The notes under the pieces are model-generated. The model saw only the letters and a program-made list of their open reading frames with translations, had not been told where the DNA came from and searched no databases. Both the position numbers and the translations under genes were made by a program. From Mytilus trossulus (Eukaryota > Mollusca > Bivalvia > Mytilida > Mytilidae), in NCBI RefSeq assembly GCF_036588685.1, contig NC_086382.1:69165999-69229998 (forward strand): a DNA stretch of 64,000 nucleotides. The letters run 5' to 3'. Shown piece after piece: positions 23,801 through 32,587 of the stretch (its first letter is position 1; every line of letters begins with the position of its first letter).

Positions 23801-24903
23801 CCCACCCCCCTTTTGAATTCAAATGGTTGTTCCCTTACCGCTAGAAAAATTTTCCTAAAATTTTGAATTCAGTTCTACGTAATGAATATTTAAATGACAT
23901 ATAGTTTACAAGTGGGAACACATTATGTACAGGTAGCTAAACAAGGTGTATAGATGTGAACAAATGTAATGTGAAACCAGTGTACACTACACTAAACTAA
24001 TTGTAAACATGTTTACTCTACACGGCGTTTGGTGTGAACACGGCATAAAACAGTTAGAGAAAACATGATCAAGTGCTATGCCAAAATGTTCTGAGAGTAC
24101 CCAAATATTGAAAGCCTGATAAAAACAAATATCAACTAATAAAATTGTCAGGTATCTAAGGGTATCAATTGTCAATCAATACATTAAATGCATTAAATTT
24201 ACATTCATCTAAAACAGTCAGAGAAATTCATGAGCGAGTGCTACAAATATGTGCCACTTTTTTTTTAATCGGCAAAAATAGAAAAGTAGATATTCTGATT
24301 CCTTACCTGTTTAATCTTTTAACAAAAAAGAAAGGGTTATATGGTATGACATTCCGCACCAATTTATACTTGCTAAAATATATAGTTCGGCGCTTTTTTA
24401 TTTATACTCACACACATAAATCATCTATATGAACGGTTTATGGTGTGTGCTTCTTTCACACTATTTGACGCAATATACCTTCGGTGATATCTTCACAAAT
24501 ACAGCAAAACAATTAACTATTTTCAATTTCAAATATAAAAAAGAAGTGGTAACAAAGACTGTTAAATCAGTTAAAAAGAAATTGACTCATGAAATCGATA
24601 CCAAGCTTAATAAAACAAAATAAGAATCGATACACAAAAATTTAATCTAACTCAGAAAACTAATTAATATAATATTCAAAGATATTATCACAGTGACTTA
24701 CTGTTTGTTAGTCTACAATTTCCATTGATGTCACATCCATAAAACAATCCTTGGTAGAAACATGTCTCGTTGTTTGAATTATTAATGTCTGAATCGTAAT
24801 TTTTTTCACACTTTATATCCCAATATGGGGAGGAGAAGCCAACTATTTGCAACAAAAAAATAATTACGAATAGAAACAGGAATATCAAAAACCCTGTCCC
24901 CAT
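5862..24903 (-). CDS. Claudin/PMP22-like four-transmembrane protein, copy 1
   Basis: Three exons: 24903-24702 (202 nt), 19302-19153 (150 nt), 6064-5862 (203 nt with TGA stop). Donors are GTAAGT and GTAAAG; acceptors are TTCCAG and TTGTAG. Both introns are phase 1 and the spliced frame is open for 184 residues. Exon 1 encodes TM1 (about residues 4-25), an SPYWDI motif, an NET glycosylation sequon and a C-x4-GLFYGC loop that recalls the W-GLW-C-C signature of the claudin/PMP22/EMP superfamily. Exon 2 encodes TM2 (GNVIVLVLLILVLAHV) and the start of TM3. Exon 3 gives the rest of TM3, a Trp-rich loop (GWSWW) and TM4, then a short polar tail ending YVLID. Function is unknown; membrane or cell-contact roles are inference from the fold. 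Intron 2 (13.1 kb) is swollen by the foldback element, and intron 1 holds a Harbinger-like element. Exon 1 could alternatively be replaced by the homologous exon at 31.0 kb. Confidence 0.72.
6151..6466 (+). mobile_element. Left half of a dispersed repeat (family B), split by the foldback element
   Basis: It matches the complete copy at 35.6-36.0 kb from GTTTTTTGATTGAGT through 'AACGTTTAATCCCGCTGCAA' and 'GACCGTTGATTTTCCCGTTTG', and stops at AATTGTTATTTAA. The missing tail (GGAGA..TTGTCTCATTGGCACTC) appears at 18229-18290, on the far side of the 11.8-kb inverted-repeat structure. Confidence 0.7.
6473..6582. repeat. Hairpin at the left end of the foldback element
   Basis: GATATAAGCCGATAACAGTC pairs with GACTGTTAGAGGCTTATATC about 90 bp away, and an inner ACAGGTCT...AGACCTGT stem surrounds a GC-rich loop. 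The same outer stem is present, inverted, at the right end of the large element (about 18110-18222), where the inner stem is not seen. Confidence 0.7.
7440..8410. repeat. 22-bp minisatellite with 154-bp higher-order period (left arm)
   Basis: The monomer is GTTATGTGCAAACACCTATTAC with variants, about 44 copies. Variant monomers recur every seven units (154 bp), for example the CATGTRAGTT unit near 7578, 7732, 7886 and 8040. As 22 is not a multiple of three, translation cycles through all three frames and gives a 22-residue repeat; the unit contains no stop in the forward frames, so long overlapping open frames appear. They are a by-product of repeat composition. An inverted array of the same monomer is at 14605-15005. 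Confidence 0.9.
8510..8746. repeat. Direct repeat pair plus hairpin
   Basis: A segment of about 95 bp (from ATAATTATATTGAATGG to AAAAGTGTGCGTTATG) occurs at 8510-8604 and again at 8635-8729 with very few differences. The second copy runs into a 13-bp stem, AGTGTGCGTTATG / CATAACGCACACT (8717-8746), with a four-base loop. It lies in the loop region of the large foldback element. Confidence 0.75.
9240..9310 (-). mobile_element. Fragment of dispersed repeat family A
   Basis: GCCAATTAGACAATTCTCCA followed by AAATGACATGGAAAT is the reverse complement of the family-A tail (ATTTCTGTGTCATTT...TGGAGAGTTGTCTCATTGGC) with several changes. Confidence 0.45.
9755..10330. repeat. Dispersed repeat with GTCGTC-rich block and two ~236-bp units
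   Basis: It begins GTCGAGCCTTCGACTTGAG, passes a GTCGTCGTC/GGCGGCGG block (9818-9855) and has two related units, each with ATTCACTYTGTGGTTAA followed by 'CCAAACTTGGACAGA.GCTTGTTT.TGATCA' (near 9868 and 10099). I recognise it as a common bivalve noncoding repeat. The Asp-rich reading frame on the opposite strand is the translated GTCGTC run. Confidence 0.6.
10340..11290. other. No recognisable feature
   Basis: AT-rich sequence inside the loop of the foldback element. I see no open frame of coding character, no transposase motif and no repeat family that I can name. Confidence 0.45.
11296..11495 (+). mobile_element. Dispersed repeat family A, 3' part
   Basis: It runs from AATAAGGCCGTTAG through GACTATGCGGTATGGGCTT to TTGTCTCATTGGCAATCATA and CCACGTCTTC. 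Family A is the most frequent short repeat here; it has no coding capacity and ends in a T-rich run. Confidence 0.75.
12020..12375 (+). mobile_element. Dispersed repeat family A, near full length
   Basis: The best long copy in the window. It holds GGTTAGGGGAGGGTTTGGAT and CATGTTTAACCCCGCCACA, then AGTCAGGAGCTCGTAATTCA, GACTATACGGCATGGGCTTT and the tail TTGTCTCATTGGCAATCATA CCACATCTTC. The open frame across it (from 11922) is chance. Confidence 0.8.
12705..12862 (-). mobile_element. Dispersed repeat family A, minus strand
   Basis: ATGACTGCCAATGAGACTAC, CCACAAGAGACCAAAATGAC and AACAATGAACAAAGCC are reverse complements of the family-A tail. Confidence 0.75.
12870..14555. other. No recognisable feature
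   Basis: Central part of the loop between the two arms of the foldback element. Short open frames lack coding signs. This is where a transposase gene would be expected if the element were autonomous, and I find none. Confidence 0.45.
14605..15005. repeat. 22-bp minisatellite (right arm, inverted)
   Basis: Monomer GTAATAGGTGTTTGCACATAAC, the reverse complement of the array at 7440-8410, about 18 copies. Flanking sequence on both sides also matches the left arm in inverted order, so this is part of the arm and not a separate array. It is shorter and more diverged than the left array. Confidence 0.9.
15545..17430. mobile_element. Nested inverted-repeat element (~1.9 kb)
   Basis: Arms of about 15545-16120 and 16830-17430 are inverted copies: CCAAACGGTACCAT at 15553 versus ATGTGGTACCGTTTGAGC near 17408; AACGATCACTGCGAACA versus TGTTCACCGTGATCGTTTT; TTTTAATTGTAGTTGAAAATGATGTT versus its complement at 16895; AGACGGACGAGGATA versus TATCCTCGTCCGTCTT. 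An inner stem, ACAATAGAATGGCGTCAC / GTGACGCAATTCTATTGT, lies at 16734-16801. It interrupts the right arm of the large foldback element, as the flanks 15540 and 17530 are close together in the left arm (6930/6850). No transposase frame is visible. Confidence 0.65.
16365..16510 (+). repeat. Dispersed repeat ('CGTTTCGTCTACAAAAGACTC' type)
   Basis: It contains GATACCAGGACTAAATTTTG, CGTTTCGTCTACAAAAGACT, CATCAGTGACGCTCGAATCC and AAAGTTGAAAAGGCC. I recognise this as a very common mussel repeat; it lies in the loop of the nested inverted repeat. Confidence 0.6.
18229..18290 (+). mobile_element. Right half of the split family-B repeat
   Basis: GGAGATCTACAGTTGTCTCA followed by TTGGCACTCTTACCACATC and CTATACCTATAT is the family-B 3' end, lacking everything upstream. 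The missing 5' part is at 6151-6466. Confidence 0.7.
18436..18710. mobile_element. MITE-like element with 69-bp terminal inverted repeats
   Basis: Arms 18436-18504 and 18642-18710 have equal length and pair almost perfectly (TTTTAATCTAGCG...GATCAGCT against AGCTGATC...CGCTAGATTAAAA). The 137-bp interior includes a TA dinucleotide run (18614-18639). It could fold as one long hairpin. No coding capacity. Confidence 0.85.
18768..18945 (+). mobile_element. tRNA-derived SINE
   Basis: The head carries an RNA polymerase III A-box-like TGGTCTAGCGG (18778-18788) and a perfect B box, GGTTCGAATCC (18837-18847), about 50 bp apart. A non-tRNA body follows (AATTTGCGAAAGCAAATTTA, with a small hairpin) and then a TA-dinucleotide tail. 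The head cannot fold as a full cloverleaf with paired acceptor ends, so it is a SINE and not a tRNA gene. Confidence 0.7.
19340..20220. other. Intron 1 sequence of claudin-like copy 1, no named feature
   Basis: AT-rich sequence. A short local duplication (CACATATG.TATTCTTGTTTGA, near 19893 and 19920) is the only structure I see. Confidence 0.45.
20225..20425 (+). mobile_element. Dispersed repeat family A, 5' part
   Basis: TGTTCAACCCCGCCACATTC, TCAAGTCAGGAGCCTGTTATTC and AAATAAGGCCGTTTG match the first half of the copy at 12.0 kb. The conserved tail is missing, so the copy is 3' truncated. Confidence 0.7.
20440..21335. other. Intronic sequence without a named feature
   Basis: Short overlapping open frames at 20.46-20.76 kb on both strands show no coding character. 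The hairpin-like GTTTCTGGAAACCCC (21131-21145) and A/T runs are the only structure. Confidence 0.4.
21342..21500. repeat. Poly-C run and GC-rich dispersed repeat
   Basis: A 20-base C run (21342-21361) precedes CCGGGGTAGGGGTTCCGCGG and TTGGGACC...GTTGGGAACCCCAGCTGGAT, with partly inverted ends. It looks like a small repeat that I have seen in bivalve DNA; family unknown. Confidence 0.45.
22115..22230. repeat. Imperfect palindrome
   Basis: TAGTTATACACCTCGGGATA ... GTCTGGATAAGAAACCCC pairs with GGGGTTTCTTATCCAGAC ... CAGTGTATAACTA around a GC-rich centre (CGGCCTCCGGCCG). It is a candidate MITE or a strong cruciform. Confidence 0.7.
22264..22377. repeat. Inverted repeat
   Basis: TAGATTATCGTTGATTATCTCAAC-type sequence near 22267 is matched by GTTGAGATGACCAATGATAATC at 22342, with an inner GATTTTCTCGCTTGAG / GTGAGAAAAGCAATCGAG stem. 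Related words recur near 22445-22480. Confidence 0.55.
22586..24048. mobile_element. Non-autonomous PIF/Harbinger-like DNA transposon (~1.46 kb)
   Basis: The element (22589-24045) has inverted ends GGCCGTGTTCACATT and TGCCGTGTTCACACC (right end read inward), flanked by TAA on both sides (22586-22588; 24046-24048). A three-base TAA/TTA duplication and GGCCGTGTTCACA-type ends are features of the PIF/Harbinger superfamily. The subterminal parts are also related (TGTTTACATGTAGTTTA versus its partner near 24005). No transposase frame is present. A G run (about 22935-22950) lies inside. The target site is independently confirmed by an unoccupied duplicate at 24165-24255. Confidence 0.72.
24165..24255. 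repeat. Unoccupied duplicate of the Harbinger target site
   Basis: TCAATCAATACATTAAATGC ... TTTACATTCATCTAAAACAG TCAGAGAAA...GAGCGAGTGCTAC matches 22540-22588 joined directly to 24046-24090, with no insert between. The flanks therefore existed as a local duplication, of which one copy received the element. Confidence 0.7.
24702..24903 (-). other. Exon 1 of claudin-like copy 1
   Basis: ATG at 24903; 67 codons plus one base; donor GTAAGT at 24701. Listed separately because the exon is 5.4 kb from the next one. The 5' flank (CTTTGTAGTTATTCTG..) resembles that of the other three first exons. Confidence 0.75.
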
Positions 24904-25249
24904 GTTCGCCTTTGTAGTTATTCTGTATGACTACTGAGACTTTAAAGTTGTCTGCTTGCCTCGACATTCGCTTTTGTAAACTATGTATAAACTTCTTATA
25001 TGTAGTATTCTTTTAACATGTAGACAATATTATATTATAAAGTACTCTGTCTGTGAAGTGTTTCATCTTATATTGCAGAAATTGAAACGTAGTTCATTGA
25101 AATGATTTTAGAGTTGAACTTATAGTTTAGATGTTAATAGATTACGTAATGAAATGCCCATCGTACTTTTACATATTATTTACATAAAACATATCTATAT
25201 ATTAAATTGCAAAATTCCTAAGTATATAAGTTAGTTGTATGCAGGCATG

Positions 25250-25345
25250 GGGTAATCGTAATCTGTAATCGTAATCGATTGTAATCGATTACATTTTTTC
25301 CAGTAATCGACAGTAATGTGTAATCGAAGACATTTTCGATTACAT
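25250..25345. repeat. Short AATCG/ATTAC repeat
   Basis: Repeated TAATCG/CGATTA words (GTAATCGTAATC, GTAATCGATTACAT, CAGTAATCGACAGTAAT) form a small self-complementary block. Confidence 0.55.
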
Positions 25346-25387
25346 GTTATAGAAATATGTATATATTCATCACTTTGTAGTACAGAC

Positions 25388-25592
25388 TAAATAAGGCCGT
25401 TAGTTTTCTCGTTTGAGTTGTTTTACATTGTCTTATCGGGGTCTCTTATAGCTGACAATAGCTGACTATGCGGTATGGGCTTTGCTCATTGTTGAAGGCC
25501 GTACGGTTACCTATAGTTGTTAATTTCTGTTTTATTTTGGTCTTTTGTGGATAGTTGTCTCATTGGCAATCATACCACATCTTCTTTTTTGT
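25388..25592 (+). mobile_element. Dispersed repeat family A
   Basis: It runs from AAATAAGGCCGTTAGTTTTC through GACTATGCGGTATGGGCTTT to TTGTCTCATTGGCAATCATA CCACATCTTC, with an internal AGCTGACAAT duplication at 25450. Confidence 0.8.
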
Positions 25593-26249
25593 AAATAGAG
25601 TGTATTGATTATATGACTTTATCAACTGCCTTATTTCTTTCGTTTGTCTCAAGAAGCATTTTGATCAACCAGATTCCCTTCTCAATTTACTCTATATCTA
25701 ACTTTTGACACAAATGAATGTATGTGCTTGTCAACAATTCAAGACAGTCATGTATACTAAAACAAAAGAAGATAGATTTGCAATAAGTAAATGAATCCAA
25801 AATAAATTGGCTTAAGTTAAGTTCTGACAACATTAAAGTAGAACAACCTTATTTGTATTAAAATTTCTTAAAGCATTATGTTCAATAAGAAATCAAAGCT
25901 AAAAATAGATACACAGTTGATTTCTTATAATGTAATGATATAGTACATCAGATATACATGTATATGAAAATTGAGAAAGTACACAAAATCCTATTAATAA
26001 TGAACCTGGGAACAGTATATCTAACATATGTATAGACCTGCAATGAACCAATGGCTATGCATTGAAATCCTTTACAAAAATAGATACCGGTAAATGTATC
26101 CGTCTTTGACACTATGAATATGTAATGTTTATAATGAACAAAATTTTAATAAACTTCTTGTCTTTACTAACCAGATGATTAATTTAGTCTTATAATTAAT
26201 TCGATCTATACAGACTTTTTTTTATTTCAATTTCTGTATGTCTAATTAA

Positions 26250-26494
<245 letters not shown>

Positions 26495-26509
26495 ATATGT
26501 TATTAAAAA

Positions 26510-29060
26510 CCGGTATTAAAAACCGGCTCCGTGTAATAGCACGGGTTCAATAAGAGTTTTATAAAGTTTTGTATAAACATCAAATGACATTTATCCACAT
26601 GATAAAAATTTAGTGTATACTGCAGAAAGCGTTCGGCTAGCAGATTTTGTTATCTCTCGGATCGTATATTTGTGTTCCATAAATTCGTTTATATTTAATC
26701 CTAAATATCTGTACGCATTGTCAAAGCTAATAGGCATATCACCTCATTTAACATTGAAGTCTGATTTCGGAGACTTTTTGTTAAGAAAATGTATAATTTT
26801 GGTCTTGGTCTCATTTAAAGTCATTCTCCATTTCATACACCAAGAATGAATACAGTTTAACATATTTTGAAGACTCTTTTCGTCTGGTGCGATAAGTGCA
26901 ATATCATCAGCATATAGCAAAATTGAAACATTCAAATCATCAATGTCAACACCGATATTTAGAGCACGTATGTCTTCAGCTAGGTCATTCACAGAAATAA
27001 TTAGGGCGACATTTTACACCCTTGTTTCACACCAAAATCAAAAGGAAAAATATCAGTCAAATAATGTCCTAGCCTCACAACGCTTTGAGTAGCATCATAT
27101 AAAGATTGTATAGCCTTTAGAAATAATCCATTTATGCCTATACTCATAAATTTATGCCACAACATATTACGGTTCACATTGTCAAATGCCCTCTTTATAT
27201 CTATGAAACAAGCAAATGTGTCTTTTTTTTTTTTAAAGTTTCCTGTTCTTTATAATAGATTGTTACACATAGAGATGATCTAAGCAACTTCTATTTTTTC
27301 GGAAACCGTTTTGTTTTACCGCTAAAATGTCATTTTGTTCGAGCCAAAAATTAAGTCTTTTATTTGATATATCTGCATATATTTTGCATGGTATGGATAT
27401 AATTGAAATGGGACGGTATTCTAACGGGTTCAACGGATCCATTTTGGGTTTCGGAATCGGAGTAATTATTCTTGTGAGCCATTCTTCCGGCACTTGTCCT
27501 TCGGTAAAACAGAATTTAACAAGTTTATGTAAAAAAACCAATGCAATTATCATTCAGCAATATTTCACTGGGTATTTCGTCTATACCAATGGCTTTACCT
27601 AGCTTTGCTTGATACACCGCATCCTTTACTTCTTCTCTATTAATTTCACGGTTTAAGCCACTTACATCGATATCTTTTCTGTAGTTGTTTTCATTTTGCA
27701 CTTTGTTTTTTTATATCTGCTAAAAACGTATCATCATAGTTATTGCACGAGTCGACGCTATTGAATGCCGATTAATATTCTGTTTTCCATCTTTCGAGCA
27801 CGGTAGCAGTGTCATTTGTAATTTTACCGTTTTCCGTTCGAACCTCATATATCATGTATATACGTTGTGTTTTACGTTCATATGCTAGTCCTAGCTTCCC
27901 TATAGATTTCCAGAAATCTTTTGTATTATGTCCCTCGTGAAAATGTAACTGGTTTTGTTGTTCTATTTGATACCTACGTTTTGAGTTCCTGTTAAATGTA
28001 TCAAAGTTTTTCCGTCTTTGCAGGTATATACTGCGTAGCGTCGATTTAGCGTTCGTTTTGCAACTCGCCCATTCCTTTTCAGCCTTGCATGCTTTATCCC
28101 ATAAATCTTGAAGCACTTCAGTCCAGTATGGCTTTCGGTTATTTTTATGATGACGTTTATTTGGAATATTTTGCTTTTGTTCTTTACAAGTAAGTTCAAT
28201 TTCTGTAACCAATACATTTTTAAGTTCTTTAGAGGCCGAATCAACGTCAGGTCGCCGATCCAAAGCATGGTCTTATCTTAAAGTAGTATCTTGTAAAAGT
28301 TTTTGCATAAGCTCATCTGAAATTTGTTCAACTGAATCGGTGTTTTTGGCATATGTTTAAAGAGTGCATACTAACAATGAATGATCCGGAATAGATTCTT
28401 AACCAGCTAAATCGAATCGAGATAAAATATTTGACATTGTATGAACTTGAAAATTTATGACATTATTTATTTGGTCATGTGGGGAAGAGTATAATCAACC
28501 ACTGATTTTCCTTTCGAGGAAATATTTGTATAATCTTGTTTACCAATACGACCATTCAACATACATAGATTACAATCTACTAGAAATTCAATAAATATTT
28601 CCCCATTTCTATTTAAAACATCATCAATAACATTTCTTATTTGCACATCATCAACACCTTCCATAAAATCTTGCATATCACCAAATCGAGCATAAAAGTC
28701 ACCACATATATATAGTTTACCAATATTTTGATACATATATACCTGCTCTAGTAATTTGGTAAAAATAAATAAAAAAAGAGTCATTATACACAGAATTTCC
28801 AGGGGGTAAGTAACAAATACACATACAAAAAGCATCTTCGTTATTACTAAATTGCAACCACATGATATCTTGTATATCGTCATTTAAAATCTCTACCTTA
28901 AAATCTTTAAAAAATATCATTTCTTATTAATACTGCTACCCCACCCGAACCTCTCCGGAATTTATTTTTTTTGAATCTCTATTTCTAGAAAAACATTTAT
29001 ACCCTTCAATTTCAAGGTTTTCATTACTCCTCAAAAAAGTTTCACATAGACATAAAATAT
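26510..29060 (-). pseudogene. LINE ORF2 relic: endonuclease and reverse transcriptase
   Basis: The minus-strand reading frames, in order, give: an AP-endonuclease-like part (28.92-28.48 kb) with a CYLPPGNS motif, a GDF.ARFGDMQDF box and an SSKGKSVVDYTLPH box; a basic linker (28.26-27.77 kb); and a reverse transcriptase (27.55-26.51 kb) with RIITPIPKP, EYRPISI, NGFRKNRSC, FIDIKRAFD, GVKQGCK and the catalytic YADD (near 26.91 kb). After that a thumb region with RYLGLNINE and EPVLLHGAG follows. Several stops and frameshifts break it (for example near 27.0, 27.25, 27.75 and 28.95 kb), so it is dead. The order EN-RT identifies a non-LTR retrotransposon, of a CR1/Jockey-like type as far as I can tell. 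Sequence stops at EPVLLHGAG near 26510, so the 3' end is lost. Confidence 0.85.
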
Positions 29061-29196
29061 CAAAATCAAAGTTATATAATATCCGTATTCTCTAACTATC
29101 GTTGTCACTCTGGCGTGTTGACCATCCACGAACGTTCCAGACACCAAGCCGTAAATCCTAATATCCGCGACGCGTGCCTCGTCCCCTTTACGAGTG

Positions 29197-30175
29197 TCAT
29201 GTCCACTTACTGCTCTCCATTCGTTCATTTCTTTCTGATTGTTCGTATGTACTTTCCGTTTCATTACGTCGATGTGTGTTTCCTTTGTTATTTATTTTCC
29301 AATTCACAAACACAAAGTCTTTGTTTCGTCCCATACCCTTGAGAATCGCTATCATATTTGTTTGATTTACTTGTGCTTCCCTCGTAATTTCGTCCTCTAT
29401 GTACACTCTGTTATATTCCCGTGTCTGTCTTAGCTTTATCTTGTTTTGCATAATTTTCTCTTTCTGTTCGGATGTTTCTACTGTCGCTACCACTACACCA
29501 GGATTTCTTCCTCTACTTTCTTTCCTCTCAGCCGAAATAACGTTCACATCATGGATACGTAGACCATCTTTTATTATAGCGCATACTCGATTTATGGTAA
29601 TAGCAGGGTCTGTTTTCTCTGCCTCACTTTCACTTAGCATCTTGATAACAATGTGTGTGTCGTTCCGCGATTGATTGTTTCTTACAGCTCCTACATAATC
29701 CTTGTGTTTCACTTGCTTATTTACATCACTTTTCGAATTTTGAAAGTCAACTTTCAGTTTATCTACAATGCTATCAATTCTTTTATTTACAGTATTTACT
29801 TCTGTTTTAAATTCGCCCTTCACTTTATTGACCGCTTAGCTTATTTTAGTGTCAATCATTTTTGTTATATTTTCAACAATATTCTTGGCAAAGTCTTTCT
29901 CTAAATCATCTATGCGTTCAAAAACTCTATCATTTAAGCTTTTCACCTCGGTGGGAAGATCGAACATCACAGATTTAAGTTCATGAAATTCTGAATCTTT
30001 TTTCACTCGTTTTTATTCTTTCAGTATCATCATTTTTAACATTTTCAGATCTAGGTCTTTTAAGTGTGTTTTCTCGTGTTTTACCTGCATGCTCTTGTTT
30101 GTTTTTGTGTTCAGTACTGTCTATTTGCATGTTATTTGTTATTACCTCTCTGTCATGTCCAGTTTGGTCCTCCAT
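29197..30175 (-). pseudogene. LINE ORF1 relic (coiled coil and RRM-like)
   Basis: A charged N-terminal part lies at 30175-29981. After a break comes a 208-residue frame (29823-29197) with a short coiled coil (MKGEFKTEVNTVNKRIDSI), then an RRM-like core (THIVIKMLSESE ... DVNVISAERKESRG ... GVVVATVETSEQKEKIMQNK) and a basic tail. This is the layout of nucleic-acid-binding ORF1 proteins of LINEs. It sits directly upstream of the endonuclease of the same element. Confidence 0.75.
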
Positions 30176-30832
30176 ATTTCCGTCCTATTTCGAATTCACA
30201 GAAAGTTCTCAGTGTACATATTTCAGTAGTTTCCTATCCTTCAGTGTAAATGTTTATCTCTATAAATACTAAATTCACTATATATAGTTCAGTAATACAC
30301 TCCAAAAGTCACAATTTAACTGCTAAAAACTGATTTATTCTATTAATTTTTTTTTGGGGGGAGCTCAATCGTCGAAATGTAAACAATCAAAGGTTATAAA
30401 TTGTATTCCATTGACAGTTTTATAACCTGTAATTAGGGTTGCTATCCATGCAAAAAGATTAAATTATGAATATGCGTACACAACCAATAATTGCTATTAT
30501 GATAGGTTATTTGTAGAAACGGCGATCGGTAATTCATTATTTAATTGACTGAGAGAAAAAACAGAGGACCAACATGTGTTTGTAGTACTTTTCTCCTTTG
30601 TAAATATGTTTATGAAAATAAGTTACAAAAACGGTGCATCCACCTAAAACCTAACCTTTCAATAGACGTTTAATATTCATCAAAGTGCTCGAGATCATGA
30701 CCGCATTAAGTTTTAGATCTTTTTACATCCCTAGTAGAGAATAAATAAAACTCAAACTCAAATATACATCTTCTGTTGCTTGTTGAACACACTTATTCAA
30801 GTGTTAGCACGTTGCTTGTTATTCTATCTTAC

Positions 30833-31031
30833 TGTTTGTTACCCTACATTTTCCACTGTCGTTGCATCCATAAAACAATCCCTGGTAGAAACATTTCTCA
30901 TTTTCTAAATAATTGTTTAAATCATTGTTCATACACTGTATATCCCAATATGGGGAAATTAAGCCAATTATTTGCAACACAAAGATGATCGCAAATACAA
31001 TTATGATGAATACAACAAACCTTGTAACCAT
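30833..31031 (-). pseudogene. Orphan first exon of a claudin-like copy
   Basis: The ATG at 31031 opens 66 codons plus one base, ending at a donor GTAAGA (30832), the same phase as the other first exons. It encodes TM1, SPYWDIQC, a C-x4-GLFYGC loop and GKCR, all intact. I find no exon 2 or 3 of this family between it and the next first exon at 24.9 kb. That interval holds the LINE (26.5-30.2 kb) and the CAGA tract. It may be a remnant of a disrupted copy, or an alternative first exon that splices to 19302. The upstream frame is open for another 28 codons, but homology starts at 31031. Confidence 0.65.
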
Positions 31032-31642
31032 TCTGGAGTTCTGTTTGACTCTATAAGGTTTAAACAAAAAGGGCTTTCTTTTGAGAAAACACTGATATCG
31101 TTGTTTTTTGTCCATGGATTTATGAGTTTTGAACAGCGGTATACTACTGTTGCCTTTATATATGGCAGACGTCCAATAATTATAACAATGTAAGCTTATT
31201 ACAAAACATAATGTTAGAGATTTAAATATATCTTTGTCCTTTCTTTACCATGTGTCATACTGGTATTACAAAAGAATTGATTTTGAAGACAAATTATAAA
31301 AAGAAATGTTTGAGCTGTCTGTGCCTTACGTGCGGGATCTACTGTCTCCTGATAATGATTACTCAGATATAGCAAAGTCCAAAATCTCGTACAAAAAATC
31401 TGAAAACTCACACAGAAATGTTTTATTAATGATTATTCTTAATATCATTTACTTATACAAAGTAAAAAGATTTTGTATTAGTTTTCTTCATTTTACTTTT
31501 ATTTAAACTTTTAGTCGTCTGTATTGTACTTATCGGTTGAAATAAAAGGCTTACTCTAAGTATATGAAGAAAAAATCAATACTTCATGGCACAACGTTAA
31601 AATGTTGTTATCTACAAAGAAGAACACTTGATCAAATAAAAT

Positions 31643-31664
31643 ATTTCGCAGAAGACTATCATTT
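31643..31664 (-). promoter_or_regulatory. Conserved upstream motif, copy 1
   Basis: ATTTCGCAGAAGACTATCAT, 612 bp upstream of the orphan first exon. Neighbouring words (TTATCTACAAAGAAG before it, ATTAATAAAATTAC after it) also match the copy at 51365. Role unproven. Confidence 0.4.
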
Positions 31665-32565
31665 GATCAGTTTATCATGAGAACATATTAATAAAATTAC
31701 AAATACATGTTACATGTAAGTGCTATTGATGCCTAATATTTATGAACAGTTGTTTTCATTTATCTGGGTCGATACCTCTGCTTGTTGACTGTCTGTCCCA
31801 GTGGGTAATATTAGCTTAGTAAGCCGTACTTCGGTGCTGGCCTGATTAAAACAAATCTTTCTTAAATTGTCCGGTTTATAAATTAAGACTTTACAATGAC
31901 ACTAAAGTTGCTATTGTAGTTCCTTTTTGGTCATATATAGATTTTAAACTGTTTCGCTCCTAATGAGTCATACACTTTATAATATTCGGATTTGGACAAT
32001 CCTAATGAAAAAATGCTTCGAACGCCTAAAGTTTGTTCAATCACACATGCTATTAAATTGTACAAGACGGGCACCAGTTGTTAAACTGTAACAGTTGAGT
32101 ACCTGAAAAATTTATTCCATGTTTAAGTTACGTTCGTACATGCCTTAATTTCCTCGTATGGTGCCTCGAAAATAAGACTGTTCTCCAAATGTTTGCTTCT
32201 ATGCAACAGACATGCTGCTTATCCCTTTGAAGAACTTTAGATCACCCCGCTCTTTCTAAAAGGTCCGTAATGATCAGTATTTAGATTTTCTTTTTTGTGT
32301 TTTGTGTACTGTTTGTCTTTTTCTTTTGTTTTTTCGACCTGTGAATTTGAACATACCACGAGCGTGTTCCCCTCTCTTAAACTCAATTTTTATTTTAATG
32401 TTACAAGGTTTATGGACTGTTGATTTTGTAGTTTTTAATTAACCTGATGTTTCCTTTTTTTCTTTGATGTGTGTTTTCTTAAATACAAAGCTAAATATAA
32501 AACAGTCACAATAATTAGGTTATAGTTCAGTGTTTTCTACAAGGAAGTATCTTGTTGAAATGACA

Positions 32566-32587
32566 GATTTCGCGGAAGACAATCGTT
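32566..32587 (-). promoter_or_regulatory. Conserved upstream motif, copy 2
   Basis: GATTTCGCGGAAGACAATCG, about 1.5 kb upstream of the same exon, preceded by TTCTACAAGGAAGTA as in the other copies. Confidence 0.4.

Noticed and set aside
24169-24623. Two short plus-strand frames after the Harbinger element
   Set aside because: No domain, no splice context and AT-driven composition; they lie in intron 1 opposite to the claudin-like gene.
29115-30272. Plus-strand frames opposite the LINE ORF1
   Set aside because: Shadows of the minus-strand ORF1 relic.
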